In this document: positions 14,546-22,915 of the stretch, one piece after another
Layout: every line of letters starts with the position of its first letter
Numbering within the stretch: position 1 is the stretch's first letter
Source of the DNA: Actinomadura violacea
Lineage (GTDB): Bacteria; Actinomycetota; Actinomycetes; Streptosporangiales; Streptosporangiaceae
Direction: 5' to 3'
Length of the DNA stretch: 64,000 nucleotides
NCBI RefSeq assembly: GCF_017573465.1
Contig: NZ_JAGEPF010000009.1
Span: 248,001-312,000, forward strand
Position numbers and translations under genes: made by a program
Notes under the pieces: generated by a model
What the model saw: the letters and a program-made list of their open reading frames with translations, nothing else
What the model was told of the DNA's origin: nothing
Databases searched by the model: none

Positions 14546-15748
14546 GTGCGGACAGCGTACAAGTGCCGGGCCTACCCCGACCCCGAGCAGGCGGCCGTGT
14601 TCAACCGTACGTTCGGATGTGTGCGCCTGGTGTGGAACAAGACGCTCGCCGAACGGCACCAAGCCTGGCACGCCGAAGGGCGGCGCGTCTCCTACAAGGA
14701 GACCGACGCGGCGCTGACGGCATGGAAGAAGACCGAGGATCTGGCGTTCCTCTCGGAGGTTTCCTCGGTGCCGCTGCAGCAGGCGTTGCGCCACCAGCAT
14801 GCCGCCTTCGCCAACTTTTTCGCCGGACGCGCCCGCTACCCGCGTTTCAAAACCCGGGGCTCCCGCCAGTCCGCGCACTACACCCGCTCGGCGTTCCGCA
14901 TGCGCGACGGCGAACTGCGGATGGCCAAGACCACCGCGCCCCTGGCGTTCGTGTGGTCCTTCGACGACGTGGACCTGGTGACGCTGAACCCGACGATGGT
15001 CGTGATCTCGCGCGACTGCGACGGCCGCTGGTACGTCACCTTCGCCGTCGACACCGACGAGCCCGTCCCCCTGCCGGCCGCCGCACACCAGATCGGCGTC
15101 GACCTGGGGGTCAAGGACTTCGCGGTGACCTCCGACGGAGACCGCATCGCCAACCCGAGGCATCTGGAGAAGAAGCAGCGGAACCTCGCCCGCTACCAGC
15201 GGCGCATGGCCCGCTGCCGGCCCGGGTCCAACAACCGCCGCAAGGCCAAGGCCAAGGTCGCCCGCGCCCACCGCAAGGTCCGCAACGCCCGCGCCGACTT
15301 CCTGCACCGCACCACCACCGGCCTCGTCCGCCGGGCCGACACCATCGTCATCGAAGACCTGAACGTCTCCGGGATGGTGCGCAACCACCGGCTCGCCCGT
15401 GCCATCTCCGACTGCGGATGGGGCGAGTTCCGCCGCCAACTGGAGTACAAGTGCGAGCGCGCCGGGCGCACCCTGGTGGTGATCGACCGCTGGTACCCCT
15501 CGTCCAAGACCTGCTCGCACTGCGGGCACCTGCTCGCGGAGCTGAGCCTTTCCACCCGGCGCTGGACGTGCCCGGGCTGCCGCACCCGGCACGACCGGGA
15601 CGTCAACGCGGCCAAGAACATCCTTGCGGCTGGTCGAGCCGTAGCCGGGGACACCCCCGGCGATGTCTGTGGAGCTGATGTCAGACGGCAAGGGACCTCC
15701 CTTCCGCAGTCGGCCGTGAAGCAGGAACACCCACGGCGCGAGCCGTAG
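14546..15748 (+). CDS. tnpB: TnpB RNA-guided nuclease (OrfB_IS605/OrfB_Zn_ribbon)
   Basis: The 400-residue protein, with a GTG start (VRTAYKCRAYPDPEQ), has the TnpB helix-turn-helix N-terminus and a split RuvC core. Catalytic carboxylates are present: Asp in QIGVDLGVKDFAV, Glu in TIVIEDLNVSGM and Asp in HDRDVNAAKNI. The zinc ribbon is CSHCG followed by CPGC. Length and residues argue for an intact nuclease, not a degenerate or nuclease-dead repressor. TnpB is the ancestor of Cas12 and cuts DNA guided by an RNA made from the element's right end. Confidence 0.92.
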   Translation: MRTAYKCRAYPDPEQAAVFNRTFGCVRLVWNKTLAERHQAWHAEGRRVSYKETDAALTAWKKTEDLAFLSEVSSVPLQQALRHQHAAFANFFAGRARYPRFKTRGSRQSAHYTRSAFRMRDGELRMAKTTAPLAFVWSFDDVDLVTLNPTMVVISRDCDGRWYVTFAVDTDEPVPLPAAAHQIGVDLGVKDFAVTSDGDRIANPRHLEKKQRNLARYQRRMARCRPGSNNRRKAKAKVARAHRKVRNARADFLHRTTTGLVRRADTIVIEDLNVSGMVRNHRLARAISDCGWGEFRRQLEYKCERAGRTLVVIDRWYPSSKTCSHCGHLLAELSLSTRRWTCPGCRTRHDRDVNAAKNILAAGRAVAGDTPGDVCGADVRRQGTSLPQSAVKQEHPRREP

Positions 15749-15778
15749 GAATCCCCTCACAACGAGGGGGGAAGTCAA
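15749..15778 (+). ncRNA. 3' end of the TnpB guide (omega/re) RNA scaffold
   Basis: Directly after tnpB, GGAATCCCCTC-ACAAC-GAGGGG forms a 6-bp hairpin (15753-15758 with 15764-15769) followed by GGAAGTCAA, the conserved right-end pattern of actinobacterial OrfB elements. In TnpB systems the guide RNA overlaps the 3' end of tnpB and runs into flanking DNA, so the guide would begin at about 15779. The 5' end of the RNA cannot be placed by eye. Confidence 0.6.
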
Positions 15779-15854
15779 CTGCATGCCCCTTTGCACTGTG
15801 TCGTACTGTCAGGCGCGGTAAGGGATCCTGTTCGCTCGGCCTCCAGGAGGAGCT

Positions 15855-16154
15855 TTGGTCCTCATCGATCCGCCGCTGTGGCCGGCGCGCGGGCGCGTGT
15901 GGTCTCACATGGTGAGCGACGTGTCGTACGAGGAGCTGCACGCGTTCGCGGCGGAGCTCGGGATGCCGGTGCGGGCGTTCGACCGGGACCATTACGACGT
16001 GCCGTCCGAGCTGTACGAGGCGGCGGTGGCGCAGGGCGCGGAGGCGGTCGGCTGCCAGGAGCTGCTCCTGCGGCTGACGCGCGCGGGGCTGCGGCGGCGG
16101 AAGGCGGTCCGGCGCCGGTCCACGGCGGTCCAGGCGTTGAGGTCCAGGCGTTGA
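15855..16154 (+). CDS. DUF4031 domain protein
   Basis: A TTG start behind AGGAGGAGC gives a 99-residue protein. It has the DUF4031 pattern: VLIDPPLWPARGRVWSHMVSD, YEELHAFAAELGMPVRAF and DHYDVPSELYEAAVAQGAEAV. The function is unknown. The stop codon falls inside a 14-bp tandem repeat, so its last residues (VQALRSRR) are repeat-encoded. It converges on the HD-domain gene, 17 bp away. Confidence 0.8.
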   Translation: MVLIDPPLWPARGRVWSHMVSDVSYEELHAFAAELGMPVRAFDRDHYDVPSELYEAAVAQGAEAVGCQELLLRLTRAGLRRRKAVRRRSTAVQALRSRR

Positions 16155-16184
16155 GGTCCAGGCGTTGAGGTCTAGGCGTTGAGG
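16129..16184. repeat. four tandem copies of a 14-bp unit across two convergent stop codons
   Basis: The unit TCCAGGCGTTGAGG is repeated at 16129, 16143, 16157 and 16171, the last copy with one C-to-T change. The stop codon of DUF4031 lies in copy 2 and that of the HD-domain gene in copy 4. As 14 is not a multiple of three, a change in copy number would alter both C-termini. Confidence 0.9.
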
Positions 16185-16780
16185 AGCATCAGCTCCGTCT
16201 CGATGTTGCGGCGCGCCCGCTCCTCGTAGCGTTCGCGGGCGGTGGCGGTGTGGAACAGGTGCGGGAGCGCGAGGAGGCCGTTGAGGACTTCGGCGCGTCC
16301 GGCGCGGAAGAGGTCCTCGGGGACGAACGCGTACTCCTCGCGGACGGCGGCGGCGTAGGCGCCGTACCGGCCGGGGTCGGCGCCGAGGACTGCGAGGTCG
16401 GCGTCGCAGAGGACCTGGCCGTCGCGGTCGCCGGGCTCGGGGGCGTGGGTGACGGTCAGCTCGACGAGCCGGACGACCTCGTCGACGGTCGCGGCGGGCA
16501 GGTCGGTGTCGGCGAGCATGCGGGCGGCGAGACGGGCGCTGCGCTCCTCGTTGTCGGCGCGCTCGGGGTCGTAGACGGCGTCGTGGAACCAGGCGGCGAG
16601 CCGTACGGCCTCGGGGTCGGCGGCGTCGGCGGCGAGCTCGTCGACGAGGTCGAGGACGGCGGCGAGGTGGTCGCGGGTGTGGTACTTGCGGTGCGGCTCG
16701 CCGTACCGCTTGTCCAGCTCCGTTCCGATGTGCCGGGTCTGCGGGCCGGCCAGCGCGACCCACCGCTCGACGAGATCCAT
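16172..16780 (-). CDS. HD-domain metal-dependent phosphohydrolase-like protein
   Basis: The start MDLVERWVALAG gives a 202-residue protein. HD-superfamily motifs are YHTRDHLAAVLDLVDEL (His), AAWFHDAVYDPERADNEERSA (His-Asp) and VLCDADLAVLG (late Asp). It belongs to the predicted HD phosphohydrolases of the COG4339 type, whose substrate is not established. The stop codon lies in the tandem repeat. It is divergent from the siderophore operon. Confidence 0.8.
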   Translation of the reverse strand: MDLVERWVALAGPQTRHIGTELDKRYGEPHRKYHTRDHLAAVLDLVDELAADAADPEAVRLAAWFHDAVYDPERADNEERSARLAARMLADTDLPAATVDEVVRLVELTVTHAPEPGDRDGQVLCDADLAVLGADPGRYGAYAAAVREEYAFVPEDLFRAGRAEVLNGLLALPHLFHTATARERYEERARRNIETELMLLNA

Positions 16781-16877
16781 GCGCCCATCCTCCCGGATCG
16801 CCGGACGCGGCGGGACACGCGGTGCCATCGTTCTTGCCTGCGGGCACCGGCCCGGCCACTATGGTGACGGTTGCGAG

Positions 16878-16896
16878 TTAGGCAAGGCTTACCTCA
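16878..16896 (+). promoter_or_regulatory. iron box (IdeR/DmdR-type operator)
   Basis: TTAGGCAAGGCTTACCTCA matches the 19-bp actinobacterial iron-box consensus (TTAGGTTAGGCTAACCTAA) at 15 positions, with the dyad intact. It ends 23 bp before the ATP-grasp start. An iron-loaded IdeR/DmdR repressor would shut off the operon when iron is plentiful. Confidence 0.82.
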
Positions 16897-16919
16897 CATA
16901 CTCACTGGAAAGGCCGACC

Positions 16920-18062
16920 GTGGCCGCCTCCTTCTACCTGGTCGCCGGCAAGGCGACCGACTCGGTGACGCACGGGTTCCTGCCCGCCGCCGCGCGCCTC
17001 GGGCTGGACGTGGTGCTGCTCACCGACCGTCCCGCCGCCCACGCGCACGCCGCCGGACGGGTCGTCGAATGCGACGTCTCCGACTTCCGGCACATCATCG
17101 ACCGGGTCGAGGGCGAGCCCGCCGGGATCTTCTCCAACAGCGACTTCCTGCAGGCGCCCGCCGCGCTCGCCGCCGCCTACTTCGGGCTCCCCGGCAAGGA
17201 CTGGCGGGCCACGGCGCGCGCGAAGAACAAGGGCCTGATGCGCCGCCATCTCGCCGCGCTGGACCCCGTCTTCTCGGCGGACGCCTTCCACGTGCCGCCG
17301 GACGCGCCGTACCCGCTCGTCGTGAAGCCGCGCGAGGGCGTGGCCAGCGAGGACGTCTTCCTCGTCCACGACGCGCGGGAGCTGGAGACGCGGCGCGAGG
17401 ACATCGCGGCGCGCCGCAGCGACCCGCTGGTCGCCGAGGAGTACCTGCCGGGGCAGCTGCACACGCTGGAGACGCTCGGCGACGGCCGTGAGCTGCGCGT
17501 CCTCGGCTCGTACCGGACGACCGTGTCGCCGCCGCCGTTCTTCGTGGAGGAGCGCCTGGAGTGGGCGCCGCCGCCTCCGGAGACGCCGCAGATCCTCGCG
17601 CAGCTCGACGCGCTGGGCGTCGGGTTCGGCGCGTGCCACACCGAGTTCGTCGTCCACGAGGGCCGCGCCCGCATCATCGAGGTGAACTACCGGCTGATCG
17701 GCGACCACTGCGACTTCCTGATGGCCGACCTGCTCGGGATCCCGCTGTTCGAGCGGATCCTGGGCGTCCACCTCGGGGAGCCGCCGGCGTTGGACGTCCC
17801 GGCGGTGCGCGGGCATGCGGTCGCGGAGGCCGTCATCGCGGACCGCGCCGGCGTCCTGCGCGCCGCACCCGGCCCCATGGAGCTGGACGACGGCGCCGTG
17901 CGGCTCGCCTACCTCCCGCAGCGCGCCGTCGGCGACCCGGTCGCCCTCACCCGCACGAACCGCGACTACCTGGGGACCGTCCGCGCGATCGGCCCGGGCC
18001 AGGACGAGGTGGAGGCCGCGCTGGCGCGCTTCCGTTCCGCCCACGAGTGGACGATCACGTGA
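16920..18062 (+). CDS. ATP-grasp ligase of a siderophore operon (PvsA-like)
   Basis: A GTG with GGAAAGG upstream gives a 380-residue protein. ATP-grasp features are KNKGLMRRHL, YPLVVKPREGVASEDVFLV (ATP-binding Lys), LVAEEYLPGQLHTLETLG and CHTEFVVHEGRARIIEVNYRLIGDHCDFLM (Mg-binding Glu and Asn). ATP-grasp enzymes join a carboxylate to an amine or similar group through an acyl-phosphate. It is the first gene of a tightly overlapping operon directly behind the iron box. The vibrioferrin operon also starts with such a ligase (PvsA). The substrate here is inferred only. Confidence 0.8.
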   Translation: MAASFYLVAGKATDSVTHGFLPAAARLGLDVVLLTDRPAAHAHAAGRVVECDVSDFRHIIDRVEGEPAGIFSNSDFLQAPAALAAAYFGLPGKDWRATARAKNKGLMRRHLAALDPVFSADAFHVPPDAPYPLVVKPREGVASEDVFLVHDARELETRREDIAARRSDPLVAEEYLPGQLHTLETLGDGRELRVLGSYRTTVSPPPFFVEERLEWAPPPPETPQILAQLDALGVGFGACHTEFVVHEGRARIIEVNYRLIGDHCDFLMADLLGIPLFERILGVHLGEPPALDVPAVRGHAVAEAVIADRAGVLRAAPGPMELDDGAVRLAYLPQRAVGDPVALTRTNRDYLGTVRAIGPGQDEVEAALARFRSAHEWTIT

Positions 18063-19636
18063 CCGATCCCGACATCGAGGGGCCGCTGGCGGCCCGGGTC
18101 CTGGACGCCCTGATCCGCGAGGACTACGCGGGCGTGCGGCGGTTCGTCGAGAACCGGACGCTCGCGGTGCCGGGCCGTCCCATACGGCTGGTGGACGCCG
18201 ACCCCGCCTTCCTGTCCGAACTGCGCGTCGACCCGTCACAGAACCTCGCGCTACAGGACGTCTTCGCGCTGGTACGGCACCTGGCCGATCCCAGGGACGA
18301 CACCGAGGCGTTCGAGCGCGAGTGCCTCGACGCGCTCGCCACGGTGAAGCTCCATAACGACGCACGTCCCGCCGTACACCGGCGCTTGGCGCGGATACCG
18401 GACGCGCTGAGGACGGGCCCCGGGACGTTCTACGAGAGCCTCGCCGCCTACAACGACCACCCCGTCCACCCGACGAGCCGCAGCCGCACCGGGCTCAGCA
18501 TGGCGGACCTGAGCCGCTACGCCCCGGAGTTCGCGCCGTCGTTCCCGCTGCGCTGGGCGTCCGTCCGCGGCGCGACGCTGGTGGGCGAGCCGCCGGTGTG
18601 GTGGCCCTCCCCCGCCGACGTGGGGCTGCGGTCGGCGGACGCGCTGTTCCCCGTCCACCCGCTGGCCGTCCGGCTGGTGCGCGACCAACCTGCCGCGACG
18701 ATGGCCCCGGAACCGTACCTCCAGGTCTCCCCGACCCTGTCGATGCGGACCGTCGCGGCGGCGCCGCTAGAGCACGTGAAGGTCCCGTTACCGACGAGCA
18801 CATTGGGGCTGCGCAACCGCCGTACGATCGTCCCCGGCACGCTGCCGGACGGCGCGCTCGTCGAACGCGTCCTGCGGCGCGTCCTCGACCGCGAACCGCA
18901 CCTTCCCGTACTGCTGGCCGATGAGCAGACCTACGGGCACGCCGACAATCCGCTCCTCGCCTACCTCGTGCGGCGCTTCCCAGCGGAGACGGCGCGCGCG
19001 CACGTCGTCCCCATCGCCGCCCTGGTGGCGAAGGCCCCGGACAAGGGCCACGTCATAGAGCGGTGGGACATCGAGGCGCTCTTCGACGCCTACCTGGCGG
19101 CACTGTTCGCATGGAACGTCACGCTGTTCCGCTATGGAATCGCGCTAGAGGCTCACCAGCAGAACGTCTCGCTCGTCCTGGACGGGCACGGGCCGCTGCG
19201 CCTGCTCATCAAGGACAACGACGGCGCCCTCATCGACCCCGCCCGGCTCCGCGCGCGCCTCGGCCCGTCCCCCGGCGCCGACCCCCGCGACCTCGTCGAC
19301 CGGCGGATGGTCACCGCCGACCCCGACGCGCTCGCCCGCGTGTTCGTCACGATCACCCTGCACCTGTGCGCCGCGGCGCCCGCCCTCGGCCTCGCCGAGC
19401 GGGGCCTGCTGCCCTGGCGGACCGGCCGCGCCCTGATCCGCGACCGGCTCGACGCGGCGCTCGGCCCGCAGGACGCGTTCCTGCGCTCGCGCACGCTCGA
19501 CGCGGACGCGCTGCCGGGCAAGGCGATGGTCACCGCCGGGACCCTCGTCGACAAGGCCAGGACCGGCGCCGCCGACATCAACAAGCACTACGGCCCGCCC
19601 GGGCCGAACTACCTACGGGATGCGACGTGCTTCTGA
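18059..19636 (+). CDS. NIS synthetase (IucA/IucC family), first of two
   Basis: A GTG overlapping the previous stop (GTGA) starts this 525-residue protein. Family motifs include HPTSRSRTGL (the ATP-binding HPxxxxRxG loop), FPVHPLAVRLV, SPTLSMRTV, YGIALEAHQQNVSLVLD and LIKDNDGALI, with a C-terminal FhuF-like segment. NRPS-independent siderophore synthetases adenylate a citrate (or 2-oxoglutarate/succinate) carboxyl and condense it with an amine or alcohol. It occupies the pvsB position in a vibrioferrin-like gene order. Confidence 0.9.
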   Translation: MTDPDIEGPLAARVLDALIREDYAGVRRFVENRTLAVPGRPIRLVDADPAFLSELRVDPSQNLALQDVFALVRHLADPRDDTEAFERECLDALATVKLHNDARPAVHRRLARIPDALRTGPGTFYESLAAYNDHPVHPTSRSRTGLSMADLSRYAPEFAPSFPLRWASVRGATLVGEPPVWWPSPADVGLRSADALFPVHPLAVRLVRDQPAATMAPEPYLQVSPTLSMRTVAAAPLEHVKVPLPTSTLGLRNRRTIVPGTLPDGALVERVLRRVLDREPHLPVLLADEQTYGHADNPLLAYLVRRFPAETARAHVVPIAALVAKAPDKGHVIERWDIEALFDAYLAALFAWNVTLFRYGIALEAHQQNVSLVLDGHGPLRLLIKDNDGALIDPARLRARLGPSPGADPRDLVDRRMVTADPDALARVFVTITLHLCAAAPALGLAERGLLPWRTGRALIRDRLDAALGPQDAFLRSRTLDADALPGKAMVTAGTLVDKARTGAADINKHYGPPGPNYLRDATCF

Positions 19637-21219
19637 CCGAACGGGCCCTGACGGCCGACGACGCCACCTCCACCGCGCTGCTCAACTGCCTGATCCGCGA
19701 GGTCTGCGGCCCCGAGCAGCAGGTGTGGCCGGACGGCGCGCACCTCGTCGCCCGGCTGCCGCGCGCCGGCGTCGTGCTGCGCACCGGCCTCGCCCGCCCG
19801 CCGGCCGGCCCCACGTACCGCCTCGCGCCGCCGTACGAGGAGCGGCGCGGCGACGCGTGGATCCCCGCCTCCTGGGACCGCCTCGCCGACCTCGTCGCCG
19901 GCGAACTCGAACTGGCGACCGGGCAGCCCAACCCGGAGTTCCTCGCGCAGGTCGGCGACAGCCACGGCGCGCTCGCCGCCATCATCGCCGCCAGGCACAC
20001 CCCCCAGGACGATCGGTATCTCGAATCGGAGCAGTCGCTCGTGGCGGGCCACCGCTTCCACCCGTCGCCGAAGTCCCGGCAGGGCTCCCCCGCCGATTGG
20101 CTCCGGTACGCGCCCGAGACCAGGGCCCGGTTCCGTCCGCACTGGCTCGCCGTGCGGGACGACGTCGTCGCGGAGGAGGGCGACCCGCAGGCGTTCGCGG
20201 CGCTGGGCGGGCCGTCCGTACCCGGCTGCCGCACGCTTCCGGTGCATCCGTGGCAGTTCTCCCTGCTCGCCGGGAACCCGCTGCTACAGGACGCACTTGC
20301 GCGGGGGCTAGTGCGCGATCTGGGGCCGTCCGATGTCGAGGCCGTACCGACGTCGTCCGTCCGCACCGTGTACCTGCCGGACGCCGACCTGTTCTGCAAG
20401 TTCAGCCTGGACGTGCGCATCACCAACTGCGTCCGCAAGAACGCCTGGTACGAGTTGTCCGGCGCGGTGGCGCTTAACGACCTCCTGCGCCCGGTCTTCA
20501 CGTCCCTGGGCGCGACGCTCCTCGCGGAGCCCGCCTACCGCAGCGTCGCCCTCGCCGACCGCCGCCTCTACGAGGGCCTAGGCGTCATCGTCCGCCAAGG
20601 CGTGAAACACCTTCCCGGTACACCGCTCTTGGCGGGGGCACTGGCCGACCCCTACAACACCCTGCTGAACGACCTGCCCGCCCTGTCCACCACCGACGGA
20701 GCCCTCGCCTGGTGGACCGCCTACGTCGCGCAGGTCGCGCCGCCGGTGCTCCGCGCATTCCTCGAACACGGCGTCGTCCTTGAGCCGCACCTGCAGAACG
20801 TCCTGATCTGCGTCGACGAGGACGGCATGCCGGTCCACGCCGCGTTCCGCGACCTCGAAGGCACCAAGCTCACCGCCGGCCGCTGGGACCTGTCGCACCT
20901 GCCCGCCCGCGTCGCCGAAAGCCTCACCTACGCGCCCGCGCACGGCTGGAACCGCGTCGTCTACTGCCTCCTCGTCAACCACCTCACCGAAACGGCGGCC
21001 GCCGTCGCCGACCTGCACCCCGCTCTCGAACCGGATCTGTGGAAGGCGGCCCGGGAGCATCTCGCGCGTCTCGACCACCACCCGCAGGTCAGGGCGCTCC
21101 TCGCCGGCGTCCCGCTTCCCGCGAAAGCGAACCTGCGCACCCGCTGGTCCCGTACCGCCGACCGCGGCGCCGCCTACGTCCCCGCCCCCAACCCGCTTGC
21201 CGCGCCCCTTCCGCTGTGA
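19627..21219 (+). CDS. NIS synthetase (IucA/IucC family), second of two
   Basis: A GTG ten bases inside the previous gene starts this 530-residue protein. It has HPSPKSRQGSPADWLRYAPE (ATP-binding loop), LPVHPWQFSLLAGN, VRTVYLPDADLFCKFSLDVRITNCVRKNAWYEL and VLEPHLQNVLICVDEDGMPVHAAFRDLEGTKL. The sequence differs clearly from the first NIS protein, so the two should catalyse different condensations on one scaffold. It occupies the pvsD position, but no exporter gene lies between the two synthetases. Confidence 0.92.
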   Translation: MLLTERALTADDATSTALLNCLIREVCGPEQQVWPDGAHLVARLPRAGVVLRTGLARPPAGPTYRLAPPYEERRGDAWIPASWDRLADLVAGELELATGQPNPEFLAQVGDSHGALAAIIAARHTPQDDRYLESEQSLVAGHRFHPSPKSRQGSPADWLRYAPETRARFRPHWLAVRDDVVAEEGDPQAFAALGGPSVPGCRTLPVHPWQFSLLAGNPLLQDALARGLVRDLGPSDVEAVPTSSVRTVYLPDADLFCKFSLDVRITNCVRKNAWYELSGAVALNDLLRPVFTSLGATLLAEPAYRSVALADRRLYEGLGVIVRQGVKHLPGTPLLAGALADPYNTLLNDLPALSTTDGALAWWTAYVAQVAPPVLRAFLEHGVVLEPHLQNVLICVDEDGMPVHAAFRDLEGTKLTAGRWDLSHLPARVAESLTYAPAHGWNRVVYCLLVNHLTETAAAVADLHPALEPDLWKAAREHLARLDHHPQVRALLAGVPLPAKANLRTRWSRTADRGAAYVPAPNPLAAPLPL

Positions 21220-22289
21220 ACCTCGACGACCTCCGCGACCTCGACCGTTTCCCCGCCTACGTCTACGACCTGCCCGGCCTGAAAACGCATGTGGAATCCA
21301 TCCGCGCCGCGCTCGGCGGCACCGAACTCTTCTACGCCGCCAAAGCCAACCCCGACGCCGAACTCCTCCGCGCCATCGCCCCTCACGTGGACGGCATCGA
21401 GGTCTCCTCAGGCGGCGAACTGACCCACGTCCGCGAAACCCTCCCCCACGCCCGCCTCGCCTTCGGCGGCCCCGGCAAAACCGACGAAGAACTGGCCCTC
21501 GCCACCGGCATAGACCGCCTCCATGTGGAAAGCCCGCGAGAACTCGACCGCCTCCGCGGCCCCGCCGACGTCCTTCTCCGGGCCAACCTCCCACTCCACG
21601 CCCCTGGTGCCGCCCTCACCATGAGCGGCCCTTTCGGCATGGACGAGGACGCCCTCAACGAATGCGCCCACCGCATCGCCGAGAACCCGCACATCGCCCT
21701 CCGCGGCGTCCACGCCCACCTCGCCTCCGGCCTGGACGCCCCCACCATGCTCGACCTCGCCCGCCGAATAGCCGAATGGGCGATCCCCTGGCTGAAAACC
21801 CACGGCGTGGACGACCCCGAACTGAACATCGGTGGCGGAATGGCCGTCGACTACACCTCCCCCGAGACCCGCTTCGACTGGCGGACCTATGGCGACGGAC
21901 TGGCCGACATCCCCGCCCGCCTGCGCATCGAACCGGGCCGGTCCATGACCGCCTACCACGGCTGGTACGTCACCGACGTCCTTGACGTGAAAACGACGCG
22001 AGGCGAGACCTACGTCATTCTCCGAGGCGGCACCCACCACCTGAGAACTCCCGTCACGAAAGGCCATGACCAGCCTTTCAAGGCCCTCACCGCGAACGGC
22101 CCCGAATCACCGGCGACCCTCGTCGGCCAGCTCTGCACTCCCAAGGACGTCTTCGCCCGCAACGTCCCCGTCCCACCACTGCGCCCCGGCGACGTCATCG
22201 CCTTCGCCATGGCCGGCGCCTACGCGTGGAACATCTCCCACCACGACTTCCTCATGCATCCCGAACCGGCGTTCCACTACATCCGCTAA
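21216..22289 (+). CDS. fold-type III PLP-dependent decarboxylase (PvsE/LysA-like)
   Basis: A GTG overlapping the previous stop starts a 357-residue protein. Motifs of alanine-racemase-fold decarboxylases are present: PLP Lys in ELFYAAKANPDAELL, LRGVHAHLASGL, LNIGGGMAVDY, RIEPGRSMTAYHGWYVTDV, and the dimer-interface Cys in LVGQLCTPKDVFARNV followed by AMAGAYAWNISHHDFLMHPEP. It is shorter than diaminopimelate decarboxylase. In vibrioferrin assembly the PvsE homologue forms the ethanolamine unit by decarboxylation of a serine moiety; a similar role is inferred here. Confidence 0.85.
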   Translation: MNLDDLRDLDRFPAYVYDLPGLKTHVESIRAALGGTELFYAAKANPDAELLRAIAPHVDGIEVSSGGELTHVRETLPHARLAFGGPGKTDEELALATGIDRLHVESPRELDRLRGPADVLLRANLPLHAPGAALTMSGPFGMDEDALNECAHRIAENPHIALRGVHAHLASGLDAPTMLDLARRIAEWAIPWLKTHGVDDPELNIGGGMAVDYTSPETRFDWRTYGDGLADIPARLRIEPGRSMTAYHGWYVTDVLDVKTTRGETYVILRGGTHHLRTPVTKGHDQPFKALTANGPESPATLVGQLCTPKDVFARNVPVPPLRPGDVIAFAMAGAYAWNISHHDFLMHPEPAFHYIR

Positions 22290-22300
22290 GGTCACCGCCC

Positions 22301-22786
22301 GTGGCCGACATCTACGACTTCTTCCTGGCGATCAACCTCCGTGCCCTCCCCGACGCCGAGGCCGCCGAACTCCGCTGGCATCTCGGCCTCGGCCCGCAGC
22401 CCGCGGAGCTGGCGATCCCGATCGACTTCTCCGAGGTCATCACGGGCGACGACGGCGAACCGACCACCGTCCAGACCCCCGAACCGCAGCTCGCCCAACG
22501 CGGCCCGGCCTGGAAGATCGGCGGCGCGCTCTTCGCCGCCCTCGAACCTCGCGAGAACGGCGGCTGGGCCCTCACCGCCCGCCAGGAACTCCACCCCGAC
22601 TACTACGACCATGTGGAGCCGCTTCTCGAATGGCTCGCCGCCCGCGCCGACTACGACTACATGGCCCCGGACGGCACCACGAAGAGCGGCGGCGCCGGCA
22701 ACTATGTCGGCCACGAACGCTGGTACGAGGACAACACCATCGACCGCGTCCTCGTCATCGACGACTTCAAACTCCTACGCCGCTGA
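22301..22786 (+). CDS. conserved hypothetical protein after the siderophore operon
   Basis: A GTG start 11 bp after the decarboxylase stop gives a 161-residue soluble, acidic protein (VADIYDFFLAINLRALPDAE...), rich in Trp and Tyr near its end (YVGHERWYEDNTIDRVLVIDDFKLL). No signal, membrane segment or known motif was seen. Proximity suggests co-transcription with the siderophore genes, but nothing in the sequence links it to iron. Confidence 0.6.
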   Translation: MADIYDFFLAINLRALPDAEAAELRWHLGLGPQPAELAIPIDFSEVITGDDGEPTTVQTPEPQLAQRGPAWKIGGALFAALEPRENGGWALTARQELHPDYYDHVEPLLEWLAARADYDYMAPDGTTKSGGAGNYVGHERWYEDNTIDRVLVIDDFKLLRR

Positions 22787-22813
22787 CCCCCGCCCCCCGG
22801 GAAACAGCGCCCC

Positions 22814-22869
22814 CATGTCCGTTAATGGACTCGGGCCCGAGACACGTCCCGCTCTCGGGCGTGGACATG
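22814..22869. repeat. nested inverted repeats upstream of the EACC1-caspase module
   Basis: CATGTCC (22814-22820) pairs with GGACATG (22863-22869), and inside it CCCGAG (22836-22841) pairs with CTCGGG (22854-22859); CTCGGG at 22830 offers an alternative partner. It lies 47 bp before the EACC1 start. It could be a terminator, an operator or a leader structure. Confidence 0.45.
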
Positions 22870-22915
22870 GAAGGATTCGGTATTCGCTCGTCACGCCGAA
22901 GCGCCTGGGGGCCAT

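Larger units (their letters stand above)
14546..15778 (+). mobile_element. IS200/IS605-family element with tnpB only (IS1341-type)
   Basis: The element consists of tnpB and a right end that finishes at GTCAA (15774-15778) 30 bp after the stop codon. No tnpA (Y1 transposase) is present on either side, so it could move only with a TnpA in trans. The left end must lie within 14394-14545 but cannot be fixed by eye. It sits between a peptidase gene and a DUF4031 gene. Confidence 0.7.

Noticed and set aside
16920..22289. Desferrioxamine operon
   Set aside because: There is no lysine N-monooxygenase or acyltransferase, and two NIS synthetases plus an ATP-grasp enzyme are present instead of one DesD.
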